Assembly: GCF_011799805.1 (NCBI RefSeq)
Contig: NZ_WXUB01000004.1
Coordinates: 248,001 to 312,000, forward strand
Direction: 5' to 3'
Length of the DNA stretch: 64,000 nucleotides
Source: Maribellus sediminis
GTDB lineage: Bacteria; Bacteroidota; Bacteroidia; Bacteroidales; Prolixibacteraceae
The notes beneath the pieces are model-generated. The model made no database searches and was not told where the DNA came from. It worked only from the letters and a program-made list of their open reading frames with translations. The position numbers and the translations under genes are program-made. Of this stretch, positions 25,844 through 36,500 are shown piece by piece. The number at the start of each line of letters is the position of its first letter. Position 1 is the first letter of the stretch.

Positions 25844-26926
25844 ATGAAAAAGAATTATTTTTTGTTTTTCGTGCTTATGCTTTTCATGGCAGCCTGTACT
25901 CCGAATAAATTTCAGGCTGAAAATCCTATCCCCGTTGAATTTGGTGATCCCTACATTTTGAAAGCATCAGACGGGATTTATTATATGATCGGGACCGGCG
26001 GCGTAAAAGACGGCTTTAAAATGTATTCGTCTTCCGATCTGAAAAACTGGAAAGACGAAGGACGAATTTACCAGGGGAATACCGATGATTCGTGGAATGT
26101 TGCCAATTTCTGGGCTCCTGAATTGTACGAAAAAGATGGTAAGTTTTACCTGCTGTTTAGTGCCGACTGGCGCGAGAATCCCACCAACGAACTCGAAAAC
26201 TTCCGCATCGGTGTGGCTGTTTCCGATAATCCCACCGGGCCATACACCGATCTGATGGATCGTCCGATTTTTGACCCGGGATATCCGGTTATCGACGGAA
26301 ATCTTTGGTTTGAAGATGGGAAAACGTACTTGTATTATTCGCGTTGCTGCTACAAAAATCCGGTTGAAAGTGAAGTGGCCGATTGGGCTCGCGAAAAAGG
26401 AATGTTCAACGAGATTGAAGAAAGCTGGGTGTATGGCGTGGAGCTTCAACCTGATTTTTCAGGAATAATCGGAGAACCGGAATTATTGTTGCGTCCACCG
26501 CTTAAGATGGATGATGAACAAGCCGAGTGGGAGAGTCGTTCAGTAACTTCAGGCGAAGTAAACCGCCGCTGGACAGAAGGTTCGTACATCTTTAAAAACG
26601 AAGATACCTATTACATCATGTATTCAGCCAACTACTTTGGAGGGAAAAACTACGCCGTAGGATATGCAACTTCTGATTCACCGCTCGGGCCTTTCAAAAA
26701 AGCCGATAATAACCCGGTATTACAGAAAAATGTGGAACAGGGCGGTGTTGTAACCGGTACCGGGCATAATTCAGTAACTGTGGCGCCTGATGGTGAAACC
26801 ATGCTCTGTGTGTATCACGGAAGAACTTCAAAAACCGGAGATGAGCGTGTGGTCTTTATCGACCCGATGGAAATCGATGCCAACGGAAAATTGATCGTTC
26901 ATGGGCCAACAACCAAAGAGAATTAG
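25844..26926 (+). CDS. GH43 family lipoprotein
   Basis: This 360-residue protein has a lipobox ending at C18 (FMAAC). GH43 landmarks are FGDPYILKASDGIYYMI (base D35), FWAPELYEKDGKFYLLFSA, GYPVIDGNLWF (modulating Asp) and WTEGSYIFKNEDTYYIMY (acid Glu), then a late GTGHNSVTVAPDGE strand with a metal-site histidine. It differs clearly in sequence from the upstream GH43, so the pair probably has different linkage preferences. It is co-transcribed with its neighbour (5-bp gap). Confidence 0.88.
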   Translation: MKKNYFLFFVLMLFMAACTPNKFQAENPIPVEFGDPYILKASDGIYYMIGTGGVKDGFKMYSSSDLKNWKDEGRIYQGNTDDSWNVANFWAPELYEKDGKFYLLFSADWRENPTNELENFRIGVAVSDNPTGPYTDLMDRPIFDPGYPVIDGNLWFEDGKTYLYYSRCCYKNPVESEVADWAREKGMFNEIEESWVYGVELQPDFSGIIGEPELLLRPPLKMDDEQAEWESRSVTSGEVNRRWTEGSYIFKNEDTYYIMYSANYFGGKNYAVGYATSDSPLGPFKKADNNPVLQKNVEQGGVVTGTGHNSVTVAPDGETMLCVYHGRTSKTGDERVVFIDPMEIDANGKLIVHGPTTKEN

Positions 26927-26986
26927 GTAAAGAGTCAGTTGTAATTTGTAAATTCGACCAACTAAACCATTCAATAAACCTGTAAA

Positions 26987-28849
26987 ATGAAGATATCTAA
27001 TCGTATCACACTTTTATTAGTTGCGCTATTGATGGGTGTGAATGTTTTTGCACAATCCTATTCCACTCAGCCGGTGCCTTTTAACCGGGTGAAGATTACT
27101 GATCAATTCTGGAACGCTCGCTTAAAAGCACATGCAGACGCCACTTTGGAAACCTGTATTGCGCAAACACAGGATTCAACCGAACGCATCAATAATTTTA
27201 TAAAAGCCGCCGGTTTGATGGAAGGCAGGCATGGGGGGATTTATTTTGATGATTCGGATGTGTACAAGGCAATGGAAGGCATTGCTTATTCACTCATCAA
27301 TAATCCAAATCCGGAACATGAAGCTTTACTCGACAGATGGATTAGTTACATTGCCAAAGCTCAGCAGCCTGATGGTTACCTGAATACTTTTTATACCCTG
27401 AACCATCCTGAAGACAGGTGGACCGACATGGAAAAGCATGAGATGTATTGTGGCGGACACATGATTGAAGCTGCCGTGGCTCATCATAAAGCTACCGGGA
27501 AAACTACTTTTTTGAATGTGGCTACCAACTTTGCCGATTACCTCTGTGCAACTTTTGGACCGGGTAAAAAACACTGGGTTCCGGGGCACGAAGAAATTGA
27601 ATTGGCCCTGGTAAAACTTTACCATGAAACCGGTGATAAGAAATACCTCGATCTGTCTTACTGGCTGCTTGAAGAACGTGGTCACGGTTACGGGAAAGGT
27701 GCCATATGGGATAATAAAGACTGGGGCCCTGCATATTGCCAGGATGATGTTCCTGTTTCAGAAATCAAAGATATAAAAGGTCACGCTGTACGCGCTATGT
27801 ACCTGTTTTCGGGAATGGCGGATGTGGCCGCAGAAAAGGATCTGCCGGAATATGTGGCTGGTCTTGAACGAGTTTGGGAAGATGTGGTGGAACGGAATAT
27901 GTACATCACCGGTGGAATCGGAAGTTCGGGGTCGAACGAAGGATTTTCAAACGATTACGACCTGCCGAACAAGGAAGCCTATTGCGAAACCTGTGCATCG
28001 ATCGGAATGGTTTTGTGGAACAATCGCATGAACCTGTTTTCTCAGGATGCCAAATACATCGATGTGATGGAACGCTCAATGTATAACGGGGTGCTGGCAG
28101 GCGTTTCGCTCGAAGGCGACCTGTTTTTCTATGTAAATCCGCTCGAATCCGAGGGTCATCATCATCGCCGTGCCTGGTACGGATGTGCCTGCTGCCCCAG
28201 TAATGTTTCGCGCTTTTTACCCTCTGTTGGAAGTTATATTTACGCCACTTCCTATGAAAAAGGAGTGTTTGTGAACTTGTATGTCGGAAGCACTGCAGAG
28301 ATGGAAGTCGGTACTACAAAACTGAAACTTGTTCAGCACACCAATTATCCCTGGGATGGAAACGTAGAACTGAAAGTTCAGCCTGAAAAGGAAGCTTCTT
28401 TTCCTGTGAATCTGAGAATTCCGGGATGGTGCAAAAGTTTTTCGCTTTCGGTAAACGGTAAAAAACAAAACATAAGCAGGCAAGAGAACGGTTATGTTGC
28501 TTTGGATAGAAGCTGGAAAAAAGGAGATAAACTATCGTTGATTCTTGATATGCCGGTGGAAGTAGTTGCTGCCGATCCACGTGTAGAAGCGAATGTCGGC
28601 AAACGAGCCATACAGCGCGGGCCACTGGTTTATTGTGTTGAAGAAACGGATCAGGCAAACCTTAATTGGAATAAAATTGAATTATCGAAAACCAGCATTT
28701 TCAAAACCGTAAAAGCTTCAGGTAAACTGACCGGAATGTTGGAGATCGAAGGAAAAACCGGTGACACGAATTTTACGCTGATCCCTTATTTTGCCTGGGA
28801 TAATCGTGAAGAGGGAAGGATGAAAGTTTGGATAAATTATGAAGATTAA
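26987..28849 (+). CDS. GH127 beta-L-arabinofuranosidase
   Basis: This 620-residue protein has a signal peptide (to about FAQ, residue 23) and an (alpha/alpha)6 barrel of the former DUF1680 family. It keeps the full GH127 active site known from HypBA1: acid/base Glu at E318, and the zinc/nucleophile group E334, C336 (YCETCAS), C402 and C403 (GCACCPSN). The E318-to-E334 spacing of 16 equals that of E322-E338 in HypBA1. The family cleaves terminal beta-L-arabinofuranose, using a zinc-bound cysteine as nucleophile. Its stop codon lies next to the start of the following GH43 gene, so they are translationally close. Confidence 0.93.
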   Translation: MKISNRITLLLVALLMGVNVFAQSYSTQPVPFNRVKITDQFWNARLKAHADATLETCIAQTQDSTERINNFIKAAGLMEGRHGGIYFDDSDVYKAMEGIAYSLINNPNPEHEALLDRWISYIAKAQQPDGYLNTFYTLNHPEDRWTDMEKHEMYCGGHMIEAAVAHHKATGKTTFLNVATNFADYLCATFGPGKKHWVPGHEEIELALVKLYHETGDKKYLDLSYWLLEERGHGYGKGAIWDNKDWGPAYCQDDVPVSEIKDIKGHAVRAMYLFSGMADVAAEKDLPEYVAGLERVWEDVVERNMYITGGIGSSGSNEGFSNDYDLPNKEAYCETCASIGMVLWNNRMNLFSQDAKYIDVMERSMYNGVLAGVSLEGDLFFYVNPLESEGHHHRRAWYGCACCPSNVSRFLPSVGSYIYATSYEKGVFVNLYVGSTAEMEVGTTKLKLVQHTNYPWDGNVELKVQPEKEASFPVNLRIPGWCKSFSLSVNGKKQNISRQENGYVALDRSWKKGDKLSLILDMPVEVVAADPRVEANVGKRAIQRGPLVYCVEETDQANLNWNKIELSKTSIFKTVKASGKLTGMLEIEGKTGDTNFTLIPYFAWDNREEGRMKVWINYED

Positions 28850-28853
28850 AAAT

Positions 28854-29834
28854 ATGAAGTATCTCGCATTATTGATTTTTGGTTTGAGTTTGTTGTCTGT
28901 AAAAACAGAGGCACAAAAAAGAGTTGGCAATAACCATAATCCGGTTTTTGAAGGCTGGTACGCCGATCCCGAAGGAATCGTTTTTGGCGATGAATACTGG
29001 ATTTACCCGACGTATTCGGCACCCTACAATGACCAGGTTTTTATGGATTGTTTTTCTTCGAAAGATCTGGTGACCTGGGAAAAACACGAACGAATTATTG
29101 ACACAACTGCCGTAAAATGGGCCTGGCGTGCAATGTGGGCTCCGGCCATTGTTCAGAAAGATGGGAAATACTTCCTGTTTTTTGCCGCCAACGATATTCA
29201 AAATGATAACGAAGAAGGCGGAATCGGGATTGGTGTTGCCAATAAACCCGAAGGCCCTTACAAAGATTACCTGGGCAAACCACTGCTCGATAAATTTCAT
29301 AACGGTGCGCAACCTATCGATCAGTTTGTTTTTCACGACAAAGACGGCCAGTATTACATGATTTACGGTGGCTGGCGGCATTGCAATATTGCCAAAATGA
29401 AAGACGATTTTACCGGTTTTGTACCTTTTGATGATGGTATAACTTTTAAAGAGATCACGCCCGAAGGTTATGTGGAAGGCCCGTTTATGTTTATCCGCAA
29501 CGGCAAGTACTATTTTATGTGGAGCGAAGGCGGCTGGACAGGACCGAATTACAGTGTGGCTTATGCCATTGCTGATTCGCCTTTTGGCCCGTTTAAAAGA
29601 ATCGGAAAGATATTGAAACAAGATCCGAATGTGGCGACTGGAGCGGGACACCATTCGGTGATTCATGTTCCCGGAACGGATGAATATTACATTGTTTATC
29701 ATCGCCGTCCATTGGGTGAAACCGATGGAAACCACCGCGAAACCTGTATCGATCGGATGTACTTTGATGAAAACGGTTTGATCAAACCGGTGAAAATCAC
29801 TTTCGAAGGCGTTCAGCCGCGACCACTGGATTAA
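28854..29834 (+). CDS. GH43 family secreted enzyme
   Basis: The start is ATG 28854 (MKYLALLIFGLSLLS), which avoids overlap with the upstream stop; ATG 28839 is in frame and would overlap by 11 bp. After the signal peptide (cleavage near TEAQ) comes HNPVFEGWYADPEGIVFGDE with the base Asp, MWAPAIVQKDGKYFLFFAA, AQPIDQFVF (modulating Asp), GYVEGPFMFIRNGKYYFMW (acid Glu) and GAGHHSVIHVPGTDEYYIVY. It closely resembles the second GH43 domain of the 1453-residue protein at 33548. Arabinofuranosidase activity is likely from context. Confidence 0.88.
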   Translation: MKYLALLIFGLSLLSVKTEAQKRVGNNHNPVFEGWYADPEGIVFGDEYWIYPTYSAPYNDQVFMDCFSSKDLVTWEKHERIIDTTAVKWAWRAMWAPAIVQKDGKYFLFFAANDIQNDNEEGGIGIGVANKPEGPYKDYLGKPLLDKFHNGAQPIDQFVFHDKDGQYYMIYGGWRHCNIAKMKDDFTGFVPFDDGITFKEITPEGYVEGPFMFIRNGKYYFMWSEGGWTGPNYSVAYAIADSPFGPFKRIGKILKQDPNVATGAGHHSVIHVPGTDEYYIVYHRRPLGETDGNHRETCIDRMYFDENGLIKPVKITFEGVQPRPLD

Positions 29835-29859
29835 CTAACTAATAACCAAAACTTAACCA

Positions 29860-31875
29860 ATGAAACAGATTTACCTTAGTTCAGTTCTTCTTTTGTTTGT
29901 TGTTCAGGTTGCCTTTAGCAAAGAGAAAAGAAACGAACATTACATTACCAACCGGGTTCCTTTGGTGGCACAACCTTACACTGCATTACCAATTGGTGCT
30001 ATTCATGCCGAAGGCTTTTTGCAGGAAATGCTGAAGATACAAGCTAATGGTTTAACCGGTCACCTCGACAGTATTTACCAACTGGTGTGTGGCGATAATA
30101 ACGGCTGGCTCGGAGGAACAGGCGATGGTTGGGAACGCGGTCCATACTGGCTCGACGGATTAGTGCCGCTGGCTTATTTACTCGATGATGACGCACTTAA
30201 AGCCAAAGCTCAAAAATGGATCGAGTGGAGCATCAATAATCAGCAGGAAGACGGTTACTTCGGTCCAAAACCGTTACCCGAGAATTACGAACGTATTCCG
30301 GGAACACAACAGGGCATGCGTAACGACTGGTGGCCCAAAATGGTGATGTTGAAAGTGCTGCAGCAATATTACTCAGCTACCGGCGACGAACGTGTTATCA
30401 AATTAATGACAAATTATCTCCAATACCAGTTAAAAATGCTGCCCGAAAATGAGTTGGGCTATGTCACTTTCTGGGCTAACCGAAGGGGAGGAGACAATCT
30501 GGCCGTCGTTTACTGGTTGTATAACATTACCGGCGATAAGTTCCTGTTAGACCTGGCAGAAATAATTCATAAACAAACTTTTGACTGGACCGGAGTTTAT
30601 GCCGGAGACATGATCCGCCGCTTAAATCCGCTTCCCGATCTGCATTGTGTGAATGTGGCTCAGGGATTGAAGGAACCGATTATTTATTACCAGCAACATC
30701 CTGAAGAAAAATATCTGGAATCGGTAAAAAAAGGCCTGACTTCGATTAAGGAAGTGCATGGTTTTGTGAACGGGATGTATGGTGCCGATGAACGTATGCA
30801 CGGAAATGATCCGACACAAGGTTCCGAATTGTGTTCAGCAGTTGAAATGATGTATTGCTTCGAAAGTATTCTGCCGATAACCGGTGATGTTTATTATGCC
30901 GATTATCTTGAAAAAATTGCATACAATGTCTTGCCAACCCAAAGTACCGACGATTACATGCGGAAACAATATTTTCAGCAGGTAAACCAGATAAAGGTTT
31001 CCGATGACGAGCGTAATTTCTTTAACGACAGGGAAGGACGTAACGTTTTCGGAACTACCACTGGCTATCCGTGCTGTCTGACCAACATGCACCAGGGCTG
31101 GCCAAAGTTTGTTCAGAATACCTGGTATGCTACAGCCGACAACGGATTGGCCGCACTGGTTTATGGCCCGACTACTGTAACTGCAAAAGTTGCCAACGGA
31201 GATTTAGTTACAATAAAAGAAGAAACAGGCTATCCGTTTAAAGAACAAATTCAATTTACTATTGAAAGTGAAGATCCGGTAAAATTTCCTTTTCACCTGA
31301 GAATTCCGGAGTGGTGCAGCTCATTCAGTATAAAAGTTAACAATGCAACTCAACAACTTGAAGCACAAAACGGAATTGTAATACTGAATCGCGAATGGAA
31401 ACCCGGTGATAAAGTTGAACTGGATCTGGGAATGGATTTTCGTTTTAGTTACTGGCACGAAATGTCGCTGGGTATCGAGCGCGGACCACTGGTATATGCC
31501 CTCAAAATAAAGGAAGAATGGCGCGAAGTTACGAAAGACGCTTACGACGATACTTTCTGGGAAGTGCTTCCGAAATCGCCCTGGAATTACGCCATTTGGG
31601 AAAAGACTGTTGAAAACACCGACTTTCAAATCGAAATTGCTGATAAGATTCAGCCCAATCCCTGGAACCTCGAGAATGCACCAATTACAGTAAAAACAAA
31701 AGGGAAAAGAATGCCGATCTGGACAGAGGACCGGAACATGGCAGGAAAAACACCTTCTCCGGCGTGGCCATACCGGATTGTGGAAGAGAATGAGGAAGAG
31801 ATCACCTTAATTCCTTATGGTTGTACTACGTTACGCATCGCTCAGTTTCCGGTTTATCAGTTATCGGTTAAATAA
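29860..31875 (+). CDS. GH127-like (former DUF1680) secreted protein, divergent
   Basis: This 671-residue protein has a signal peptide (VVQVAFS). It has an (alpha/alpha)6-barrel pattern with YWLDGLVPLAYLLDD and WWPKMVMLKVLQQYY. The metal/nucleophile group is recognisable as E323, C325 (GSELCSAVE) and C405-C406 (YPCCLTNMHQGW), but the region where the GH127 acid Glu should stand is different (ADERMHG, E311). A C-terminal beta-domain follows (FHLRIPEWCSSF). It is clearly related to, but not the same subfamily as, the upstream GH127. A different arabinose linkage or another furanoside is possible. Confidence 0.85.
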   Translation: MKQIYLSSVLLLFVVQVAFSKEKRNEHYITNRVPLVAQPYTALPIGAIHAEGFLQEMLKIQANGLTGHLDSIYQLVCGDNNGWLGGTGDGWERGPYWLDGLVPLAYLLDDDALKAKAQKWIEWSINNQQEDGYFGPKPLPENYERIPGTQQGMRNDWWPKMVMLKVLQQYYSATGDERVIKLMTNYLQYQLKMLPENELGYVTFWANRRGGDNLAVVYWLYNITGDKFLLDLAEIIHKQTFDWTGVYAGDMIRRLNPLPDLHCVNVAQGLKEPIIYYQQHPEEKYLESVKKGLTSIKEVHGFVNGMYGADERMHGNDPTQGSELCSAVEMMYCFESILPITGDVYYADYLEKIAYNVLPTQSTDDYMRKQYFQQVNQIKVSDDERNFFNDREGRNVFGTTTGYPCCLTNMHQGWPKFVQNTWYATADNGLAALVYGPTTVTAKVANGDLVTIKEETGYPFKEQIQFTIESEDPVKFPFHLRIPEWCSSFSIKVNNATQQLEAQNGIVILNREWKPGDKVELDLGMDFRFSYWHEMSLGIERGPLVYALKIKEEWREVTKDAYDDTFWEVLPKSPWNYAIWEKTVENTDFQIEIADKIQPNPWNLENAPITVKTKGKRMPIWTEDRNMAGKTPSPAWPYRIVEENEEEITLIPYGCTTLRIAQFPVYQLSVK

Positions 31876-31926
31876 CCTGCCTTTAATTTATTTACGCTTA
31901 TAATTTCAACCAACTAATAATCTAAA

Positions 31927-33417
31927 ATGAAACAAAGTTTTATTGTGTTGTTCATCGCACTTTGTGCCTTAACGAGTTTTACCTGGTGGCAGCCTGCGGG
32001 CGATAAAATTAAAACCGCAAGGGCCGAAAAAACGGACGTAAACAATGTACTGCCTGAATTTCCTCAACCGCAAAAGCAGCGCTCGGAACAGAACCTGCAA
32101 CATGCAATTGAAATTGCAGACAAGGCATTTGAAATGCATTTTTCGGGAGAGGGCATGGCAATGGCACGATTTTATAATCCATTCACAGAAGAACGGTCGA
32201 AGGAAACCGGAAGCGTTTGGATGTACACCAGTGTAATTGAGGCTGTCAACGCGATTTTACATGCCATACAGGCACAAAACAAGCTGGGAAAGGCGGAAGT
32301 ATTCAGTCAGGATTTCGACCGCTACAGCAAGCTACTGGAGAACCTTTACAACAATCTTGATTACTACCTCGGCACATTTCAGCTGGTTTCTTATACGCAG
32401 ACTAAAGAATGGTCGGTTTATGGCGTGCACCGTGCTGATAAAATAGGTGCGGCAAAAGTCGCAGGCATCGAAAATGTGTACGACGATCAGATGTGGCTGA
32501 TACGCGAATTGATTGAATCGTACAGAATAACCGGTAATCCGGCCTATCTTGAAAAAGCAGAATACCTCACTGAATATGTTCTGGATGGCTGGGATTGTAC
32601 GCGTGATGAAACGGGCAGGGAAGTAGGCGGAATTACCTGGGGACCGGGCTATGTGACGAAACATTCCTGCAGTAACGGACCGATGATAAGTCCGCTGGTT
32701 TGGCTTTCGGAAATCTATCGTGGTAAAAACGATGTAATAACTCATCATTTCATTGATGCTTCCGACAAACAAACACGAAAAACAGAACAGGTAAAAAAGA
32801 GCGAATATTACCTTAATTTTGCCCGGAAAATTTATGCCTGGCAAAAAGATATGCTTTTGCGTGCCGATGGAGTTTACGACGACATGATGGGTGGTTGTGA
32901 ACCGCCGAAACCACAAAACGAAAGAATAAACGGAAAAACCTATCGCAAAGGAATCGTTTGTCAGGATCGCGTTGGGCCTGCCATTTCTTACAATAGTGGT
33001 ACTATGCTGTCGGGGGCAGCCGACTTGTTTGGAGATACAGCCGAAAATGTCTACCTGTCGGATGCAAGGCAATTAGCCGATTCTGCATTTCAATATTTTG
33101 CAAAGCCAGTGGAAAACTTGCCTGGTTATTTTGAATACAATTCAAGAGGCTTTGGAAACTGGTTCAACGGTGTGTTGTTACGCGCCTATGTTGATGTCTA
33201 TCCTCATATTAAGGCTGTTGATCCGTACATTTCCAGTTTTCAGCAAAACCTTGATTATGGGTACGCACATTTCAGCAAGAATAGCATATTGCCGACCGAC
33301 CTGTTAAAAGGATGGAAAGCTGATACTGCAAAAAACCAAACGGAAGGCATGTTTAGTTTTGCCTACGCAGCAGCTTTTGCCGTTTTATCGAAATACGAAG
33401 CTGAGCTATCAAAATAA
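31927..33417 (+). CDS. GH76 family secreted protein (alpha-1,6-mannanase family)
   Basis: This 496-residue protein has an N-terminal signal segment (IVLFIALCALTSFT). The (alpha/alpha)6 barrel carries the GH76 signature YDDQMWLIRELIESYRITG, with the Asp pair D186-D187 that forms the catalytic centre in characterised endo-alpha-1,6-mannanases. GGITWGPGYVTKHSCSN and AISYNSGTMLSGAADLF are further family-like landmarks. It is the last gene of the + strand run and converges on the 33548 gene. Mannanase activity does not obviously fit an arabinan locus, so the real substrate is uncertain. Confidence 0.82.
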   Translation: MKQSFIVLFIALCALTSFTWWQPAGDKIKTARAEKTDVNNVLPEFPQPQKQRSEQNLQHAIEIADKAFEMHFSGEGMAMARFYNPFTEERSKETGSVWMYTSVIEAVNAILHAIQAQNKLGKAEVFSQDFDRYSKLLENLYNNLDYYLGTFQLVSYTQTKEWSVYGVHRADKIGAAKVAGIENVYDDQMWLIRELIESYRITGNPAYLEKAEYLTEYVLDGWDCTRDETGREVGGITWGPGYVTKHSCSNGPMISPLVWLSEIYRGKNDVITHHFIDASDKQTRKTEQVKKSEYYLNFARKIYAWQKDMLLRADGVYDDMMGGCEPPKPQNERINGKTYRKGIVCQDRVGPAISYNSGTMLSGAADLFGDTAENVYLSDARQLADSAFQYFAKPVENLPGYFEYNSRGFGNWFNGVLLRAYVDVYPHIKAVDPYISSFQQNLDYGYAHFSKNSILPTDLLKGWKADTAKNQTEGMFSFAYAAAFAVLSKYEAELSK

Positions 33418-33547
33418 AATTCGACAATAGCTTAAAAAATACAGGAGGTTTTCTGAAATAAGGGGCAATTTATTTTGTTTCAGCGATTTACTGAGTCATA
33501 TTCTTGCAGGACACTGTTTAATTTATATTTAGGGTGTTTTTATAATC

Positions 33548-36500
33548 TCATTCTGATTTGATGAACTTAGTTGTCAGGGATTTTCCCATTTGATTGATAT
33601 TTAATAAATACATACCGGTCTTCAGATTTGAGCAATCGATACCACTTTCGATAGAAGATAAAGGTTCTACCATAAGAATCCTGCCGGTTAAATCCAGTAT
33701 TCGAACACAACCGCTTTTTTCTTTCTTATCAAAGAAACTAACATACAAACGGTTTTGAACGGGATTAGGATAAATTCGGAATACCTTGTTAGCCTGATTT
33801 ACATCAGCAATACCGACCGTCCCATTTCCCATTACTACGGGGTCAATCCCCTTATGAGTTGGCGTTACCTGTTTGATTGTTCCGTTCGCATTAAACTCCA
33901 ATTTGTCGATACAAACCTCGCGGTGATAACCCGGGCCATTATTTAAATAGTTTTTATTGATGCGGTGATAAACAATGTACCATTCATCTTTGCCCGGAAT
34001 CTGAAGGACGGAGTTGTGCCCAGTTCCGTAGATCTCATTGACAGGATCCTGTTCAATAACGATCGGATCAGATGCTACGGTAATCGGGCCGGTTGGGGAT
34101 GATGAGGTACCATAAGCCACATGATAATTGGGCGACCCGGTATCGTCGACCGACCACATGAAATAATACAAGCCGGCGCGATAAAAAACATAGGCGCCTT
34201 CGCGGTAAGCATAGGTACTTAGGGTGCCTCCCTGTGGTGTAATAAGCTTTGTCGTTCCTTCTTTTAATGAAATCATATCTTCATTTAATTCAGCAACAGC
34301 CATATATCCATTTCCCCAGTAAATGTAGCTTTTGCCCGAAACCGGATCGGTAAATACATCGCTGTCGATTATTTGTCCACCAATGCCGTTCGGATTAGAA
34401 CTGATCATTGGCGAACCTGAATCGACAAAGGGCCCACCCGGAGAACTCGAAACTGCAACACCTGTTTTCTTTCCGTCGCTTTCGCCGCTAAAATAGAAGT
34501 AGTATTTGTAATGGTTTTCATCAATTTTCTTTTCTTCAATACAGGGAGCCCATGCATTGCCACTGGCCCAGCTCACCTGACTGCTACCCAAATCAAGAAA
34601 GGTTCCTTCGTTTTTCCAGTTTACCAGATCGGGTGACGAAAACACATCAAAATACCAGCCTCCCCAACCACTGTATCCATCGCTCGTCGGGTAGATGTAA
34701 AACAATCCGGTTTGCTCGGAGTACATAATCTCCGGATCGGCGCGAAATCCTTCAAGCACCGGATTGGCATTTATTTCAGCATAAACCTTGTAGCTTACTG
34801 AGGTTCCGTTTAGCGTAAAGGTATACGTAACACTTCCATCCGAAAAATCCTGATCACCGGCAGGTGTAATTGTGGTACCCGGCGTCGCGAAAAATTCGGG
34901 ATTGAAAGAGCTTAAATCGATGCCGTAATAAAGCGGAATACGAATCTCTTTTGTCGAGTTATTAATATCGATGCCACTGTTTCTGATGTTTTTATTGCGC
35001 GCTCCAATACCATCAATGGTATTTAAAGCGGTGGATGGAAATGCCTCAATAAGTCTTTGCACTTCTTCGTCGGAAATTGCAATGCTCGTACCGTGACGCG
35101 CATTAATTTCGTAGTTGTCAGAAACATATTGAAATGATTTCAGATCCGATGACAGGCAGTATTGGTAATGTCCTGCTCCGTAGCAATCGTACATTAAAAT
35201 CCATTCATCTTTATCGATTAAGCGGAAAACTCCGGCACCTTCTACAGCTTCGCTGGTTTGATCCACATTATCGATAAGATTGCTCCACTGTGAGCCGGCC
35301 GGTTCACCGTTCTGAGCTGTCAATGTTTTAGCAGTTACTTTGCTGATTCCACCAACGCCTTCGTTTTTAAAGAACATGTGATAAAGATTATCACCTTCGC
35401 TGTAAATAATATCTCCATCGATGGTTGCAGAGCCCCGGTCGAACAGGTATTGTGGTTCACCTTCCAGATCGGTAAAATCTTCGTTTGCATAGCAATAAAA
35501 AATCTTATCGTAGGTCACCTTTCCATCGCTGGTTAACAACGAGAAATAGACCATGTACTTTCCGGCAAGCGGATCGTAAATGGTTTGCGGTGCCCAAACG
35601 CGTAGCACATTGGCCCACTCACCGGGCCATCGGGTAGGGAAGTTTACAGTCGCACTGGTCCAGTTCACAAGGTCGGTCGATTTCAGCAGAACAATTCCCC
35701 GGTTGCTGGTCCAGCCTTCGCTCGATTTCATGTCGGTGACTACCATATAAAAGGTTTTCCCGTCTTCGCAGCGAAGGATGTGCGGATCGCGAACAGCCTG
35801 CTTCATGGCTATATCTGCTGAGTTTATCACCGGATTTCCATTATTGAGTGGCGTGTAATTCAATCCGTCGTTGCTAAGCGCAAATCTAATCTGTTCCTGA
35901 TTCTGAGTATTCCCGGTAAAATAGGTAAACAAATAAGCCGATCGATCTTCTTTTTCAGCAATATAAATGGTAAAATCGCGTGATTCGGTAACAGTCCCTT
36001 TAGTAACGGTGGCTGTTAAGGTTACCTGTTTTTTGCCTTGTCCGAGCGGCGACAATTTCAGTACACGACCGGAGGTATTGATGAATTCAGGAGAATCTGT
36101 ACTCCAGCTTACTTTTGATCCTTCTGCTGTTTTATAAGGTAAATCAACGCTTGAGCGTGCATTGCTGGTATTACCCCCAATGACAAGTCCTGAAAGGTCC
36201 ATCTCCACACTTTCTTCGTCGGAATATTGTGGAAGAACAGTAATCTCAAATTTCGTAGAGTCAGAATAAGTATTACGGGTTAAAGTTGCAGTTAAAGTCA
36301 ATGTTGCAGGATCAGAACCATAAGCAGGGCGGTATACAGTGCCGTCGGGCGTAACAACCGACTCGTTTGAGCTGGACCAGGTTACCAGAATAGCATTACC
36401 CAGGTTATTCGGTAAAGTGATTTCCGAACGAATTGAATCTTTATTTTCTATAGTAAGAGAGTTTAGGGCATCTGCGACGATAATACTGTCGAGTGCGCGA

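Noticed and set aside
28869-29735. 288-codon open frame on the - strand
   Set aside because: It is the antisense shadow of the well-supported GH43 gene at 28854-29834; no domain is recognisable.
32332-33072. 246-codon open frame on the - strand
   Set aside because: It is an antisense shadow of the GH76 gene.
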